From assembly GCA_963082975.1 (NCBI GenBank), contig OY720348.1, forward strand, positions 71,201,719-71,265,718: 64,000 nucleotides of DNA. The letters are read 5' to 3'. The position numbers and the translations under genes were made by a program. Positions 34,761 through 46,329 of the stretch are shown in pieces. The DNA is from Labia minor. Taxonomy: Eukaryota; Arthropoda; Insecta; Dermaptera; Spongiphoridae. The notes below the pieces were generated by a model. It did no database searches, was not told the origin of the DNA, and saw nothing but the letters and a program-made list of their open reading frames with translations. Each line of letters opens with the position of its first letter. Position 1 is the stretch's first letter.

Positions 34761-35174
34761 ATTATTATTTTATTTGAATATTACTTCTTTTTTTTTATTG
34801 AAACACGTAGGCTATAAATTTTATCAAATCTAATAAAAATAAAAAATAAAAATTAATTGTTTCGTGATTTATTAAGTCAAAAACATAAAATATATTAATA
34901 ATTAAATTAAATAAATTCAATTATTTTTATTTTTGTTTTTATTTTAATTACTACATTATAATTTATTATTATATTTTGCAGTGTTGCTAATACATTGACT
35001 TTGTATATATATATATATATTTATATTTTTTTTGGGAAGTGTTCTATTCAAATTTTGAAATTTAGAGGCATGTTCAAAATTTCAAGAATTTAGAAGGCAA
35101 TCCATTTCTTTTAATATCATCCAATCATACCAAAATTATATTTATATTAGAACGATTGTATTAAATGGGTTACC
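34761..35174. other. non-coding AT-rich DNA
   Basis: Nothing recognised. Confidence 0.4.
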
Positions 35175-35505
35175 AGGCGTGGTTTGGAGCACAATTCTTC
35201 ATAGTTTCTATGAAGTGAAAAATAATGAAGTCATTGGAGAGAACATAGCGAAAAAATGTATGAACTTTTATGCATGTTTAGACATCGGATACAAAAATCG
35301 AAGAGGTTTCGATGGGCGGGACAAGTTGATAGAAAGACTAGCTATAAACTTAGGCATGGGAAAGCCAATTGGAAAACGACCGGTTTGGAAATCACAAACG
35401 CCATGAATAGAACTGAGAACGCTTGATTAGAATAAGATTTGGGGACGGAATGGTTGGAGGAATGTGGTTGCTGTAGCCAAGAATTTTCGAGAAATTTATT
35501 TTATT
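35175..35505 (+). mobile_element. LINE ORF2 C-terminal fragment, highly diverged
   Basis: The frame at 35179-35406 aligns residue by residue with the other LINE tails: ILHSFYEVKNNEVIGE against ILRSIYGPKKDEVTGE, and GKPIGKRPVWK against GRPSGKRPLGR. After a stop the match resumes as WRNVVAVAKNF near 35450-35490. The longest clean frame is 75 codons; the copy is old and dead. Confidence 0.65.
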
Positions 35506-35620
35506 ACCATAAAAAGTTAATGAGTTCCTTCAAAGGGAGGAGAATATTTTTTGAATATAAAAATTAATAAAAGCTAAAATTTGAAAGAAGAAGAATCTTA
35601 ACTTTGTGATGCATGTTTTT

Positions 35621-36254
35621 TACCGACCGACGATAGTAAGGGAGGTATTGTTTTCACACCAAATTTCACATGTGGAGATTTTTACATATCTCCACGAATC
35701 ATGCATTTTCTAAACAGAAAAAAGTATTTTTAGCATGATGTCTGTCCGTCCGTCTGTCTGTCCGTCTGTCCGTCCGTCCGTCCGTATAGATGTGTACAGC
35801 CTGAACGGCTCAACCGATTTTGATGAAATTTGGTATATTTACTTAATGCATCAGTGGGATGAATTGATCAACTTTTGGTGCAATTCCGGAAACCGGAAGT
35901 GGTAGTATTAGCGATCGACGATAGGAAGGAAAGGGTTATTTTCACACCAAAGGAGATTTTTTTATATATCACCACGAATCATGCACTTTGTATTGGTTTT
36001 ATCCTCGAGAAAAATCATATTTATTAGTTTTTTCTTGATTTAAAATTATATGACGTCATCCAGCCATTCATGACGTCACAGTCTGGTCTTACATATATAT
36101 TATAAATAAAATAAAATTAAAAATATTTATGTTATATCCATATCTGTTTTTTATTACATTAATAGATATATTAAAATTATTTGAAATTGTTTCTGTAGCT
36201 GGAAATTAATTTATTTCAAACAGTCGGTCGGTTCGGACCTGGCCACAGGTCAAC
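35621..36254 (+). mobile_element. Helentron/DINE-1-like element, family B copy 2
   Basis: Full-length and close to copy 1 at 9595. 5' ACCGACCGACG, 3' GTCGGTCGGT plus hairpin GACCTG-GCCA-CAGGTC, ending AAC before TT. The GTCCGTCTGTCTGTCCGTC microsatellite at 35743-35786 is longer than in copy 1. TGACGTCA occurs at 36051-36058 and 36071-36078. Confidence 0.8.
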
Positions 36255-36364
36255 TTATTTTAAGTCCTAATCATCTTATCTTAAATTTTTTTGAGTGATT
36301 TTTTTGAGATACCATAAATAAATACTATTTATTATTAATTAGTTTTGTATCTATTTATTTATTA
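36255..36364. other. non-coding spacer
   Basis: Short AT-rich spacer. Confidence 0.4.
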
Positions 36365-36490
36365 CCTTGGGGCTACTAAACTCGTAAGTTTCTTGTTGCA
36401 GCAACCATATTCTTTCAACCATTTTTATTGTCAGCTCAGCACTTCCTTGGTCTACCCACCAGTGGATTCCCAATTGATTTCCTAGTAAAC
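36365..36490 (-). mobile_element. LINE tail scrap
   Basis: GGGGCTACTAAACTCGTAAG, TTGCAGCAACCATATTC and CTTGGTCTACCCACCAGTGG are diverged forms of the LINE 3' end (compare 24298-24430). Very degraded. Confidence 0.4.
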
Positions 36491-36780
36491 AAACTTCTCA
36501 CTAAGTTTACCACTCAGAGATTTCTTTATTTATTTATATCATTTTTGAAATTCGAATTCTTTTTAAATTACATTTTTTTACAAAACAATATTTTTTCTCA
36601 TTCTAGATGTTTAATTAAATATAATTAATTAATAAACCAATGATTGATATATTAGATGAAATAGAATTAGTAAATAAGACACAATGTTGATCTAGTGTTT
36701 AATGTCAGGTATGGCTGCTTTTCATTGCAGGTATATATCTAAGAAAATAAATTAGAAATATTTCCATCTCGAAATGCCAA
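36491..36780. other. non-coding AT-rich DNA
   Basis: Nothing recognised. Confidence 0.4.
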
Positions 36781-37345
36781 AATAACTGAATTGGTTCGTG
36801 ATGGGGAAGGGAAGGGGTAGGGGTGGTGGGCTCCATCCTGAGCAGACTCTGATTGCCGATAAACAGAACAACACCGACCTGGCTTAATCGACAAATATTC
36901 TGCCTTACTAATTAGTCTCTTTACAAATTGAAGACATTCTCAACAACATTAGTAACTGGGGGAAAAGAGACTCGTTGCTCAGCTGATGAAACGCCAAGGG
37001 GCTTTATTTGCTTGGATTCTACTCGCTTAATAATCTCGAAAGATTCTAATGTTCAATCTAGCTAATTGGTTTTATCGTCGGGAATGCCACTAGATCTCCT
37101 TTGGAAGCATCCGCGCTTTGAAATTGAAAGGGATGCTGCGTGAGGAAAAGCTGTCTAGATGAAATTCACGATGAGGGGTGGAAGGAGTGATGGGGAAAGG
37201 AGATGGGAGGCCAGGATGGAGAAGACACCGACAATCCATTTATTCGATTCTATCAAAGTTGAAGGAAAAAAGATAATCAACGCAGGAATTGAGAAAACCC
37301 CGATGAAAGAGAATCAGAAAAAAAACATATTTTATACAACGATTT
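36781..37345. other. largest single-copy, moderate-GC island
   Basis: About 560 bases of normal complexity with no repeat relatives. It starts with a G-rich stretch (36800-36830) and contains purine-rich DNA at 37140-37225. An ORF at 37159-37347 (62 codons) has no recognisable domain. Likely conserved non-coding or exon-related sequence. Confidence 0.3.
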
Positions 37346-37485
37346 AATATAAAAACTAATAGCTATACCAAACTAATAGAAAATCTTGTAATAATTGATA
37401 CTCTGAAAAAATAGAATATCTAATCTAATTATACTATCAAAAATTATATATATATCCTATATTTATAAATGCATACGCATACCTA

Positions 37486-37934
37486 CGATGGTGGTCTGAA
37501 AAGTTTCCGACTGGCCAAGAAAAACTATGTTTTTCAATTTTTTTTTTGTTTAATTTTTCAAAATTCAAGATAATTGAGACCTGTACGATGTCAGCTGAAC
37601 GTGTGCGAAATATTTTGCAAAACCATTTGAATATGGAAAGCTGTGTGCAACGTGGGTGCCGCATTCCCTAACGTTAGACCAAAAATTGCTTCGAAAAACC
37701 ATTTCTAACGACAATTTGGCGCTATCCAAACGAATTTTGGCGTCGATTTATAACTGTTGATGAGACTTAAATTAAATTAAATCAAATTTAATTAATTAAT
37801 TAAATAATTTATTAATTAAATTAATTAGAACGCCGTTATGAGAAATGTATCAGTGTTGATGGACATTATGTTGAAAAATTTAGCAAAAAAAATTTTTTCT
37901 TGGTCAGGTCGGAAACTTTTCAGACCACCCTCGT
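37486..37934 (+). mobile_element. mariner remnant with terminal inverted repeats (deleted)
   Basis: The left end CGATGGTGGTCTGAAAAGTT and the right end AACTTTTCAGACCACCCTCG are inverted repeats of about 27 bases, next to TA on both sides. The inside encodes broken transposase: SAERVRNILQNHLNMES on the plus strand from about 37590, and RRFITVDET, the block with the first catalytic Asp, at about 37735-37765. After that the frame ends in AT-rich filler and the catalytic remainder is absent. Non-autonomous. Confidence 0.85.
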
Positions 37935-38044
37935 TATCTATGTATTTCAGATGTTAAAAATTGTACAATTTATAAAATTCACGTATTCAGTAGCTTTTGA
38001 AGTAGAATGAACAGAAAAAAATATTTTAATGGTTTTATTTAAAC

Positions 38045-38638
38045 CAGGGGTCGGCAAACTATTTTAGGAAAGGGCCAAATATAAAATTTTTAAAGATCTG
38101 GGGGCAGACATGTTAGAATATATATTTTACTGTCTTAACGAAGAATCTAATAAAAAATAAATTTTGTATTAATGTAATTTTTTTTTTTTTTTTTGAGATA
38201 TTATTTCATCATAATTGGGTACAAAGTTAATACTTCCTATAATTAAAGTTGTTTGCAAATGGTTATCTGTTAATAATGATTGTTAATTGTATTGCGATTT
38301 TGTTATACTTACTTCATGAATCGAAAATGTTTTTTCACATTAGAATGTACTTCCAAATACAGAAATAAACCCTCGTGCTTATGATTTTATTAGATCGTAT
38401 TCATTTTCGGAAAGATATTCATAGAAGTGTGTTAGGCCCGTACCTTTGAACTTCGTTTTTAGTGTGTCATCATTTTGCAGATCAATGACTTCTATCTTGA
38501 AGTTTTGACAGAAGTTTGTCAATCGTACACTCAAATGGATTTTGAAATATGAAAATTTCCTTTGCATTTAGATCAAAAATGACAAATATTTATCCGCGGG
38601 CCGGATTTGGCCCGCGGGCCGTAGTTTGCCGACCCCTG
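38045..38638. mobile_element. hAT-type non-autonomous element N2
   Basis: Ends CAGGGGTCGGCAAACTA and TAGTTTGCCGACCCCTG form near-perfect inverted repeats. The flanks ATTTAAAC and ATTTAAAT are an 8-bp target duplication (7 of 8). A subterminal GC-rich palindrome GCGGGCC...GGCCCGCGGGCC lies at 38595-38620. The interior includes a plausible old hAT transposase segment on the minus strand (38379-38567) but no confirmed catalytic motif. Confidence 0.8.
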
Positions 38639-38687
38639 ATTTAAATTAAAGTAATTAATAACAGGTATCAATAATTATTCATTTTTT

Positions 38688-38802
38688 TCTTTATCTGGAG
38701 TCTATGGGAAGGAGTCAGTCCAGCATTGGGAAGCTTCTTGATAAAAAGTAGCGCCTCCGATCAGGAAAATCAAGACAAAGGTTGATAGGACCCGTTTTAT
38801 TA
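38688..38802 (+). mobile_element. SINE-2 copy 4 (head missing)
   Basis: GGAGTCTATGGGAAGGAGTC, AAGTAGCGCCTCCGATCAGG and GGTTGATAGGACCCG match the SINE-2 body. The tRNA-like head is absent. Confidence 0.6.
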
Positions 38803-39396
38803 ATATATATATATAACATCTTATTGCTATGATTTTTTTAAAAAAAAAACAATGTCTTTCTTTAATTGAAATTCATTTAAAATGTTAATTAAAGTGAATA
38901 TCTTGTTTCACCAAAAATATTCGATAAACATGATCTAATAATATTAAATTATAGTAATTAAAAATGAAAACTTTTACAAAAAATTAAATTAAATAATTAA
39001 TATGAGATATTTAATTATTATAAAATAATAATAATAATTGGCAATATATATTATAATAATTTTGGTTGGGAATTTTTCGAATTAATATTTTTATATTCAT
39101 TATTGAACATGTAGAAACAGGTTCTCAAAACTGAAGTCAACATCAGGATAAATTCTTTTCAAGGAATATATATAAATCAAAAAATAATTTCTGAGATTTT
39201 GAAAAAAGAAATTAATCTTTGTGTGATCTCCCTATCGAGGTAATAATAAAATAAGAAGAAGCAATTTATATAAATCTGGAGAGAGAGCATCAATATTCTT
39301 ACAACAAAATTCTCAAATTGTGAAGAATAAATTTTTAAAGTTTAGAGGTGGTTCGATGTGTGGAAACTAGATACTACTACTTTATATTATATTATA
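38803..39396. other. non-coding AT-rich DNA
   Basis: Nothing recognised. Confidence 0.4.
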
Positions 39397-39812
39397 TACC
39401 AGATTCACCCAGCCGCAGTTCAAATAATTTAAAAGAACATAATTAAAAAAATAGTCATAAAACATACAGCCCTTAAACGTACGTTTGATGCACTGAAAGA
39501 CAGAAAAGTATGGTCTGTGGATATATCATATTTCGTAATTTTTTTTATTTATATTTATAATATTTTAAAGAAGCCCTGTCTGACGTAGTTGCTGACGTCA
39601 TTTAAATTTCCTATTTTAAATTAAGAAAAAAAAAACTAAGAATGATTAATTTTCCCGAGAATGAAACCAATACAGATCGATTTTTCTTTATAAAAATTAT
39701 CTATGGTGTGAATTTCAAAAAATCCTTCGACCGGTTTAATATTTCAAAAATACAAATATATATATATATACATATCTATACAATTTTTGCTAGTATAATA
39801 AGATAAGATATA
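39397..39812 (-). mobile_element. Helentron-like family C copy 6
   Basis: Left end TACCAGATTCACCCAGCCGC (decayed hairpin), CATAAAACATACAGCCCTTA, TGACGTCA at 39593-39600, GAATGAAACCAATACAGATC and right end GCTAGTATAATAAGATAAG. Confidence 0.6.
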
Positions 39813-40580
39813 ATCAAAAATCAAAACACATATATATACATACAGTATAATTAATATATAATAAGTGTATATATATAATAGTTTAAAAAAATCACGTCAA
39901 AGGGCGCCACTGCACGGTTGGCATTTGAGCATTTTACTGTCTTCAAAATTTCGCTTTGCATTTACCTCTTCTACGGGAGAGACCATTAAATCATAATAAA
40001 TTTCGGATGAAACATCTTATTCTCGTTATAAGTACTACCATATCCATATCATTTCTAAAATATCATGCACCAAAATTTTCTAATAATACGTAGATACAAA
40101 AAATAAAGAATTTTTCGTGACTCTCCGGGAATTTTGTGACTTAGCTTTGATTAGTGAGGTAGTAGTAGTACTATTAGTAGTACTAACAGTAGTAGCAGAC
40201 ACCCATGTATCTACCATTAATCTTTAGTATTTATAAAAACTCTAAAGATTTATGTAGCTAAAGCTCCACGCTGTTTAACCGATGCCTCTCAAAATCCAAA
40301 GAGCCTATGCGTATCCGTCCGTGAATGAATATAAAATTATTAATTCTACCAATTAAAAATTAAAATAAAAAAAAAAAAAATAATAATAATTTCTAAATAA
40401 TAATCCAATATATTATAAAATAATTAAATATTTTTTTAAAGTTATCGTTTTAATTTGTATAATTAAATTATTATTATATATTATTAATATTGAAAAGTAT
40501 TGATATTTATTTTTAGTTATCATTTCAAATAAATAAAGAGATATCGTTATAAGATTATTTAATGTATAAATTATGTATAT

Positions 40581-40616
<36 letters not shown>

Positions 40617-40895
40617 AAAATAATATATATACTATTATATATAAATTTAATGTGTGATTATTCCATTTTTTTTTTTTAATTTTTAGGTTAAATATTTCAA
40701 AAAAATGTCCTCATGGATTGCACCCGTTGATTGCATGGGTTTTCGGTTTATTTCGCAAAAAAGAATGGTGACATTTTATAGATTGATTAAATTTAGTCAA
40801 ATTATTTTTTGTTTAGTGAAAATTTCATTTATCATTCTTTTGTAAATTTCTAATTTTCTTTTAAATTGTTCTAAATTTTCTGTCCTATATAAAAT
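39813..40895. other. non-coding DNA with an AGT-repeat patch
   Basis: 40158-40200 is a broken (AGT)n run that folds back on itself. A modest-complexity patch spans 39895-40330. (TA)n at 40587-40612. Confidence 0.4.
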
Positions 40896-41412
40896 GGCCT
40901 TATTAATCTTCTTTTCTTTTATCTCATCGATTATATATTCTAATAACGTAACTTCTATGTTTTTTTCTAGAAGGTATCTATCTCCTTTTTATATTTATAC
41001 AGTATTTACAAATAGATTTATTCTCAGTCTTATTACTATCTCGCCTCCGAGCGTTATGTCCATCTGGGAAAAAGAAAACCTCCAGTCGACTTGTCGCGAG
41101 AGTTTAACGCGGGATGGAGGGGAAGGGGATATGTGAAGGATTTTAAATATTGAATTGATGGGATTTGGGGATTTTGATTAGGGTTTGGGACGCGACTTCC
41201 TCAATTGGAGGCGAGGAGAAGTCGTGGCTTGCGTGAGCAGGGTTGCTTCCCTGAAGTGGACCTCACTCTATCTGGATCATAGAGAGGGTCCACCCGCTAC
41301 TCATGGGATGATAAATATTTTTTATTTTTTAATTAATTTTATTGAAATGTGGTTTCAAACGCTAAACTGGTTTGTTAGTTGGATGCGCTACCAGTTAAGC
41401 TAAGCTGCTTTG
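40896..41412 (-). mobile_element. SINE-3 copy 3 with clear tRNA-like head
   Basis: On the minus strand from 41412: GCAGCTTAGCTTAACTGGTA (acceptor/D-arm with box A TAGCTTAACTGG), then GCGCATCCAACT (anticodon region) and CGTTTGAAACC (box B-like) near 41355. The conserved SINE-3 body at 41110-41305 follows. This is the best evidence that SINE-3 is tRNA-derived and points left. The left boundary is uncertain (between about 40896 and 41070). Confidence 0.65.
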
Positions 41413-41908
41413 CAAAAAAAGATAACTAGGTTTAATTGAAAAAAACCTATTTTGTTGTAAGTACGTCTGCTTCATTCTAATCAACTCTACAACTTAACAA
41501 AGTTCTTTAAAAAGGTCCTGAACAGCAGGACTGCTGTTGAACATAAAGTTTATAATTATGGCGCATTACAAAAAATTTATGATTTGTTATTTATTCACTT
41601 GATAAAGATCATATAAAATTTATAATAAAGCTCTTAAAGGAGAGTTGTTGATATTTTTTAGTTGAAAATTTTTTTTTAGGTTTTTTTTAATTCCTACTAT
41701 TATATTTATAACACTCTTTATTTATATTACATTTATGTATTTATATTGAAGAAATTTTCAATCTTTAATAAAATACTTTTTCTTCATCCACTCAAGTTCA
41801 AATACATTTCTCTTATATTAGATATTTAGCAGGATATAAGTTTGTCTTGCAATTATTAAGTTGGTTAGACCGTCGGCTTAGAAATTTCATGTCTTCAAAG
41901 CATTTTTA
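41413..41908. other. non-coding AT-rich DNA
   Basis: Nothing recognised. Confidence 0.4.
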
Positions 41909-42448
41909 CTATCTCGTAAGAGATAGTATTGCGATCACGAAAATTTTCGATGTTGAGATTTTGATGTTTTTATACGTTTTGAAGGTTCCTGAACTAAGGT
42001 TGAGAAAAATGTCTGTGTGTGTGTATGTAAAAACGGTTTGAGCTAGAATGATGAAATTTGGTACATGGACATTATTCAAAATTTGTTGTTTTCTATCAAT
42101 TTTTGAGAATTGTAGTTTAACAGGAAGACGTACCTACAACGTTTTGATTTTTTTCTAAAGTGCCTGTAAAAATAAAGATATATGTTTGATAGTTTTTCTC
42201 ATGATTAAAAATTGTATAAAACTGCTATATATAGAATTTCAGCTTTATTGAATCGCTGAAAGTACCAGAATTTATTTTTTAACACTGCAAATCTCACGCG
42301 CCAACACGTGAAGTGGTGCCATCAACAAAGAACCAAACATGCGCTGGTTTAATAAATATTATTTATTAATTTTAATTTATAATTTAATTAATATATGTTA
42401 TTTAATCCAATTCAAATTTGCTAGATAGTCGAGTGGAGATACTCCAGA
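41909..42448 (+). mobile_element. Helentron/DINE-1-like element, family A copy 5
   Basis: Complete ends (CTATCTCGTAAGAGATAG ... CTAGATAGTCGAGTGGAGAT, CTCCAGA before TT). Small deletions remove part of the TTTTCACTAAGG block and shorten the microsatellite (GTGTGTGTGTATG, about 42015). Confidence 0.75.
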
Positions 42449-42552
42449 TTTTTTTTTTCTTATTGGAAAGCATCCTATGGATACTTAACACTAGTGATCT
42501 TCTGAATTCATTCATCAGTAACTAAGTGTACTAAGTGTATAAGCTTTATTGA

Positions 42553-42823
42553 CAGTGATGTATTGGTAAAATAAGAAGTAAGGGAACGCATAGTGGGAGC
42601 AAAAAAAGTCCTATTTTCAGCAAACTATTTTTTTTCCATATAAGTTTTTATTTTTTCTTATTCTTACTATACAAAATATTTACGAAGACAAAAAAAAAAA
42701 GAAATTCTAACAATAGATTTAAGTGGGAGTTGTCGGGAAATGAAAAGTACTGGTACGCGTACCGGTTCTGAAAATAGGTAAGGGAACGTCGTTCCCCCGC
42801 GTTCCCCTCCCAATACACCACTA
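42553..42823. mobile_element. hAT-type non-autonomous element N3
   Basis: Ends CAGTGATGTATTGG and CCAATACACCACTA are inverted repeats, with subterminal GGGAACG / CGTTCCC. Flanks TTTATTGA and TTTATTGG are an 8-bp target duplication (7 of 8). It is 271 bases with no coding capacity. A GC-rich right end (GTACGCGTACCGG palindrome at about 42752) stands out. Confidence 0.75.
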
Positions 42824-43361
42824 TTTATTGGCAGTGTTTTCCCTCTATTCATCTTTTTCCACATAAAATAAATTATTATAATTCTTTCCCTTCTATCTCT
42901 ATAAATAAATCTTTTGGCCGATAGAGGTACCCTATAACATTAGTTTGACTGAAGAGTTCGCTGATCCTTGTGGCGACGATGTTTATCCCTGTAGGTTTCC
43001 CGTGCAGTCAAAAGTATTGTTAATTGAATAACTGGATAACGTGTTGTTAATTAAATAAAAAAAGTCCCATTCTGTCCGAAGCTGTGCCCTTTTGAGAACA
43101 ACATGCCATTAAAAGCAATAATTTATATGTTATATCAACCTATCAACGAAGCAACATGGCACCTGCAAACGACCAATAGAAATGCAATGAATTATTGGGT
43201 ATTCTCGCGATGAGGGTAGTCAAAAGGTTGAGTGTTGTGTACATTTGATCCATTTTATCATCATCCTTTCAAGTTCTGGTGTTTGTTTGTGTTGTTCAAG
43301 GTTTGACATTTTTTATTAGACTTCAGTAAGTTTTTATTATATACTTTAGAGTTGAGTTTAA
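42824..43361. other. single-copy moderate-GC stretch
   Basis: 42905-43280 is normal-complexity sequence without repeat relatives. It may belong partly to the LINE at 43362 (its downstream side) or be host DNA. No endonuclease or RT motif found. Confidence 0.3.
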
Positions 43362-44055
43362 TTAGTAGGTCTTGTGTAGTACTCTTTTGTTGAGAAGATA
43401 GTACATTTTGTATTTGTTTGGGTCTAAAGGGTATTTATTTTGTTGGAGTTCAACGTAGTATTTGCACTCCTTGTAGTTGGAGGGGTTGTCACCACCACAA
43501 AGCACAGATTGTGGTGGAGATGTTCGATCTTTTTTGCAGTCAGATATTAGATGTTTTTTTTTGTTCATTTAACACATCGTGTTCTTAACCTAAAGTGTAT
43601 TGAGTGATATCTCTAAGAGTTCGAAGAGTCTCAACGACAACATTCCTATGGCAGAGGTATTGGGTGGTAAAGATGCCTTTATTATTGAGAGCCGGTTTTA
43701 GGTCTAGAAGAAATATACTGGGTTCTTGGTCTTTTTTTTGTCTTCTATTAAAAATATGACCCACTGAGTTGCCAATCATTTTCGTTATTAATGTATAGAT
43801 AAAAGGATTTTGAGAATTAATATTAACCTTGTGTCTTTTAATTAATTTGCAAATAAACCCTTTGCGGGCACCCTTGCCGAGACTTTCTAACATTTTATTA
43901 TAATTAGTAACATTTAGAATAAAAGTAGGGGAAGGTTTGCAAAGTGTATTTATTTCAGGAGAGTTCGATTCATCTGTGAAAGTATTTGGAATTTGTTTGC
44001 ATGCAAAGGTTTTATTTAAGACTAACAATTCCTTAAACCAATAAAAATCGTTCAC
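43362..44055 (-). pseudogene. Jockey-type LINE ORF1 (Gag-like protein), broken
   Basis: Gag-like nucleocapsid protein of a Jockey-clade non-LTR retrotransposon; such proteins bind the element RNA. The N-terminal part is an open frame of 156 codons (44055 to 43585). It includes PTFILNVTNYNKM, KVNINSQNPFIYTLI and the conserved SIFLLDLKPALNNKGIF block of the domain found before the zinc knuckles. A stop and frameshift at about 43570-43585 remove the first zinc knuckle. The C-terminal part (43568 to 43362) carries PPQSVLCGGDNPSNYKECKY, the last knuckle of the family. An internal deletion follows FIYTLI. No ORF2 follows to the left, so the copy is dead. Confidence 0.75.
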
Positions 44056-44416
44056 TTGTATGAGAGAACATGAAACGTAATTATTGATTTAACAAGAATT
44101 AACAATTTCCTTTTTGGTATTCGAAAATCATGAACTGAGAAAAGCTAGAATGGGAAAAGCCGGTCCATCCAATCAGAAATCTCACTAAATGTTGCTTAAT
44201 TTATTTTGTACAAAATATCGCTACAATAATTGTTGGTTATTGGAAAAGTACGTCTTTCATCTGTAAATTACAAGACTCTCAACTAAAATATTTAAAGTTA
44301 CTTCATCAGTTCCATTTGGTTCAAGAACATAATTTCTAACTATAGAAACAATGTGTTTCATAATTACATCCAGGGTCGGATGTGTCGTAAGGGCAAATGG
44401 GCAACTCTCTACGGGC

Positions 44417-44420
<4 letters not shown>
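44056..44420. other. non-coding spacer
   Basis: Upstream side of the Jockey fragment; may contain its 5' region, but nothing diagnostic is visible. Confidence 0.35.

Positions 44421-44458
<38 letters not shown>
44420..44458. repeat. (TA)n microsatellite
   Basis: About 39 bases of pure TA; it borders the first unit of the repeat cluster described next. Confidence 0.9.
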
Positions 44459-44460
<2 letters not shown>

Positions 44461-44711
44461 GTGTATGAGTATGTATACATACATGGCCTGTGACCCGATT
44501 AAATTTAAAAATTGAAAATTTACTTAACAAGTTATTTTATTCTATTTTGATTATAATAAAACTAATCCCATCATCCTTATTTAGAAAAATAAATAAATTC
44601 ATAAAATAAATAAATAAATATATATATATATATAGTAATATTTTAAAATTATTAATTAAGTATTTATTTTATGAATTTATTTATTTTTCTAAATAAGGAT
44701 GATGGGATTAG

Positions 44712-44757
<46 letters not shown>

Positions 44758-45868
44758 ATGTATACATACATGGCCAGTGACCCGATTAAATTTAAAAATT
44801 GAAAATTTACTTAACAAGTTATTTTATTCTATTATGAATATAATAAAACTAATCCCATCATCCTTATTTAGAAAAATAAATAAATTCATAAAATAAATAT
44901 ATATATATGTATATACTAGCTGTTCCGAGCGCCATCGGTGCTCTCCACACCAAGACGGGGGCTCCGCCCCCTGTATCCCCGAGTGATACATAGTTTTTGG
45001 TTGAAAGTGTGTATGTAAAAGGTTTTCATCCATTTTGTATCAATCAGTATAAGTAGATAAGACATTTATTTGTTTTCTTGTAGATACTATCTTAATTATA
45101 TATTTTTATATAATTTGTATATTTAGATGAAAAGAATAATGTTCTATTTATATGATCTCACAGGCTAACATATCCTTCTTACGGCCAATTTAATTTATAT
45201 GAATGAATGAATGAAAATTAAAATTTTAGTTTTTTTATATATGTTTATTTATGCAAAAAAAATTAATTGACATAATTATTAATTTAATAAAATAAAATTT
45301 AATTTAATAAAATAAAATAATTTAATAAAATATTAAAATAATAAAAATTAATAAATTTGTAAAAAAAATATATAATACTTAAAAAAAAATGTGCCTTTGC
45401 GAGTTTCGAACTGAGGAAGCAAAGTCATAAGATACAATTAGTGGTTTTATAATAAAATAAAAACCTTCTTTGAGACCTACTGAATATGCATAAAAAATTT
45501 CATAAGAATCGGCCCAGCCGTTTCGAAGGAGTATGATTTCAAAGTTTTGTGACACGAGAATTTTATATATAAGATATACATAGTAAGATTGTAAAATTAT
45601 TAATTAAGTATTTATTTTATGAATTTATTTATTTTTCTGAATAAGGATGATGAGATTAGTTATATATATATATAATATGGAGATTAGGATTATAAATTAA
45701 ATAACCAAATCGATGTATAATTCAAATTATACAAATGTTATTTACATATATATATATATCTGTGTGTGTATGTATCCATTGAATGACCCGATTAAATTTA
45801 AAAATTGAAAATTTTGAATATAATAAATTCATAAAATAAATACTTAATTAATAATTTTACAATCTTAC
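44459..45868. repeat. cluster of direct and inverted copies of a TA-bracketed unit
   Basis: The unit (TGACCCGATTAAATTTAAAA ... ACTAATCCCATCATCCTTAT ... TTCATAAAATAAAT) occurs directly at 44459-44628, 44747-44904 and partly 45757-45868. Its right half occurs inverted at 44634-44716 and 45588-45661. Units are separated by (TA)n tracts, so the cluster can fold into long hairpins. The element at 44916-45585 has split one copy. Confidence 0.75.
44916..45585 (+). mobile_element. Lep1/Helitron-like CTAGCTGTTCC repeat, about 670 bases
   Basis: Begins CTAGCTGTTCCGAGCG, a start common to a widespread arthropod repeat group with Helitron-like features. It has a GC-rich arm (GGGGGCTCCGCCCCCTG, a perfect hairpin at about 44956-44972) and ends with CGGCCCAGCCGTTTCGAAGG and GAATTTTATATATAAGATA. 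A T-arm-like GTTTCGAACTGAGG lies at about 45404. No ORF of note. Classification by motif memory only. Confidence 0.5.
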
Positions 45869-46329
45869 TATGTATATTTATATATACGAGAAAATATTAA
45901 ATTAGTAAAATTATTATTTTTACATTTTTATTAATTATATAAGAATAATTGATATTCTATAATGTTGTTTTGTTAAAATGGAGAGAAGAATATAAATAAT
46001 ATTAAGTAAATACCATGGATTTATTTTTTAATTTTATTTATCTAACCATTTATCTAGAATTTTAGAGATCAAATGGTGATGACCATCACCATTCAATTGT
46101 CCTTCTTATAATGAGTAAAAAAATTTTAAGTTAATCCGACCTCGGTGTCAATAAGAATTCTAATATTTTAAACAAACAAAAGGAAACCGATGTTAAATTG
46201 TGGAAGAATTAAATATACGAATAATAGACAATATTTTTGTTATATAATGAAAATATTTTTTTTTATTATATTTATTATTTATACTAATAATTTTCATATA
46301 TATATATGTATGTATTTTTATAATATTAA
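45869..46329. other. non-coding AT-rich DNA
   Basis: Nothing recognised. Confidence 0.4.

Noticed and set aside
38379-38567. hAT transposase fragment on the minus strand inside element N2
   Set aside because: The 62-codon frame has a plausible feel (LxNFCQNFKIEVIDL) but no catalytic or dimerisation motif can be named, so it was not called as a separate pseudogene.
41343-41412. possible minus-strand tRNA gene
   Set aside because: The D-arm is tRNA-like but the T-arm and acceptor are degraded, and it is joined to the SINE-3 body.
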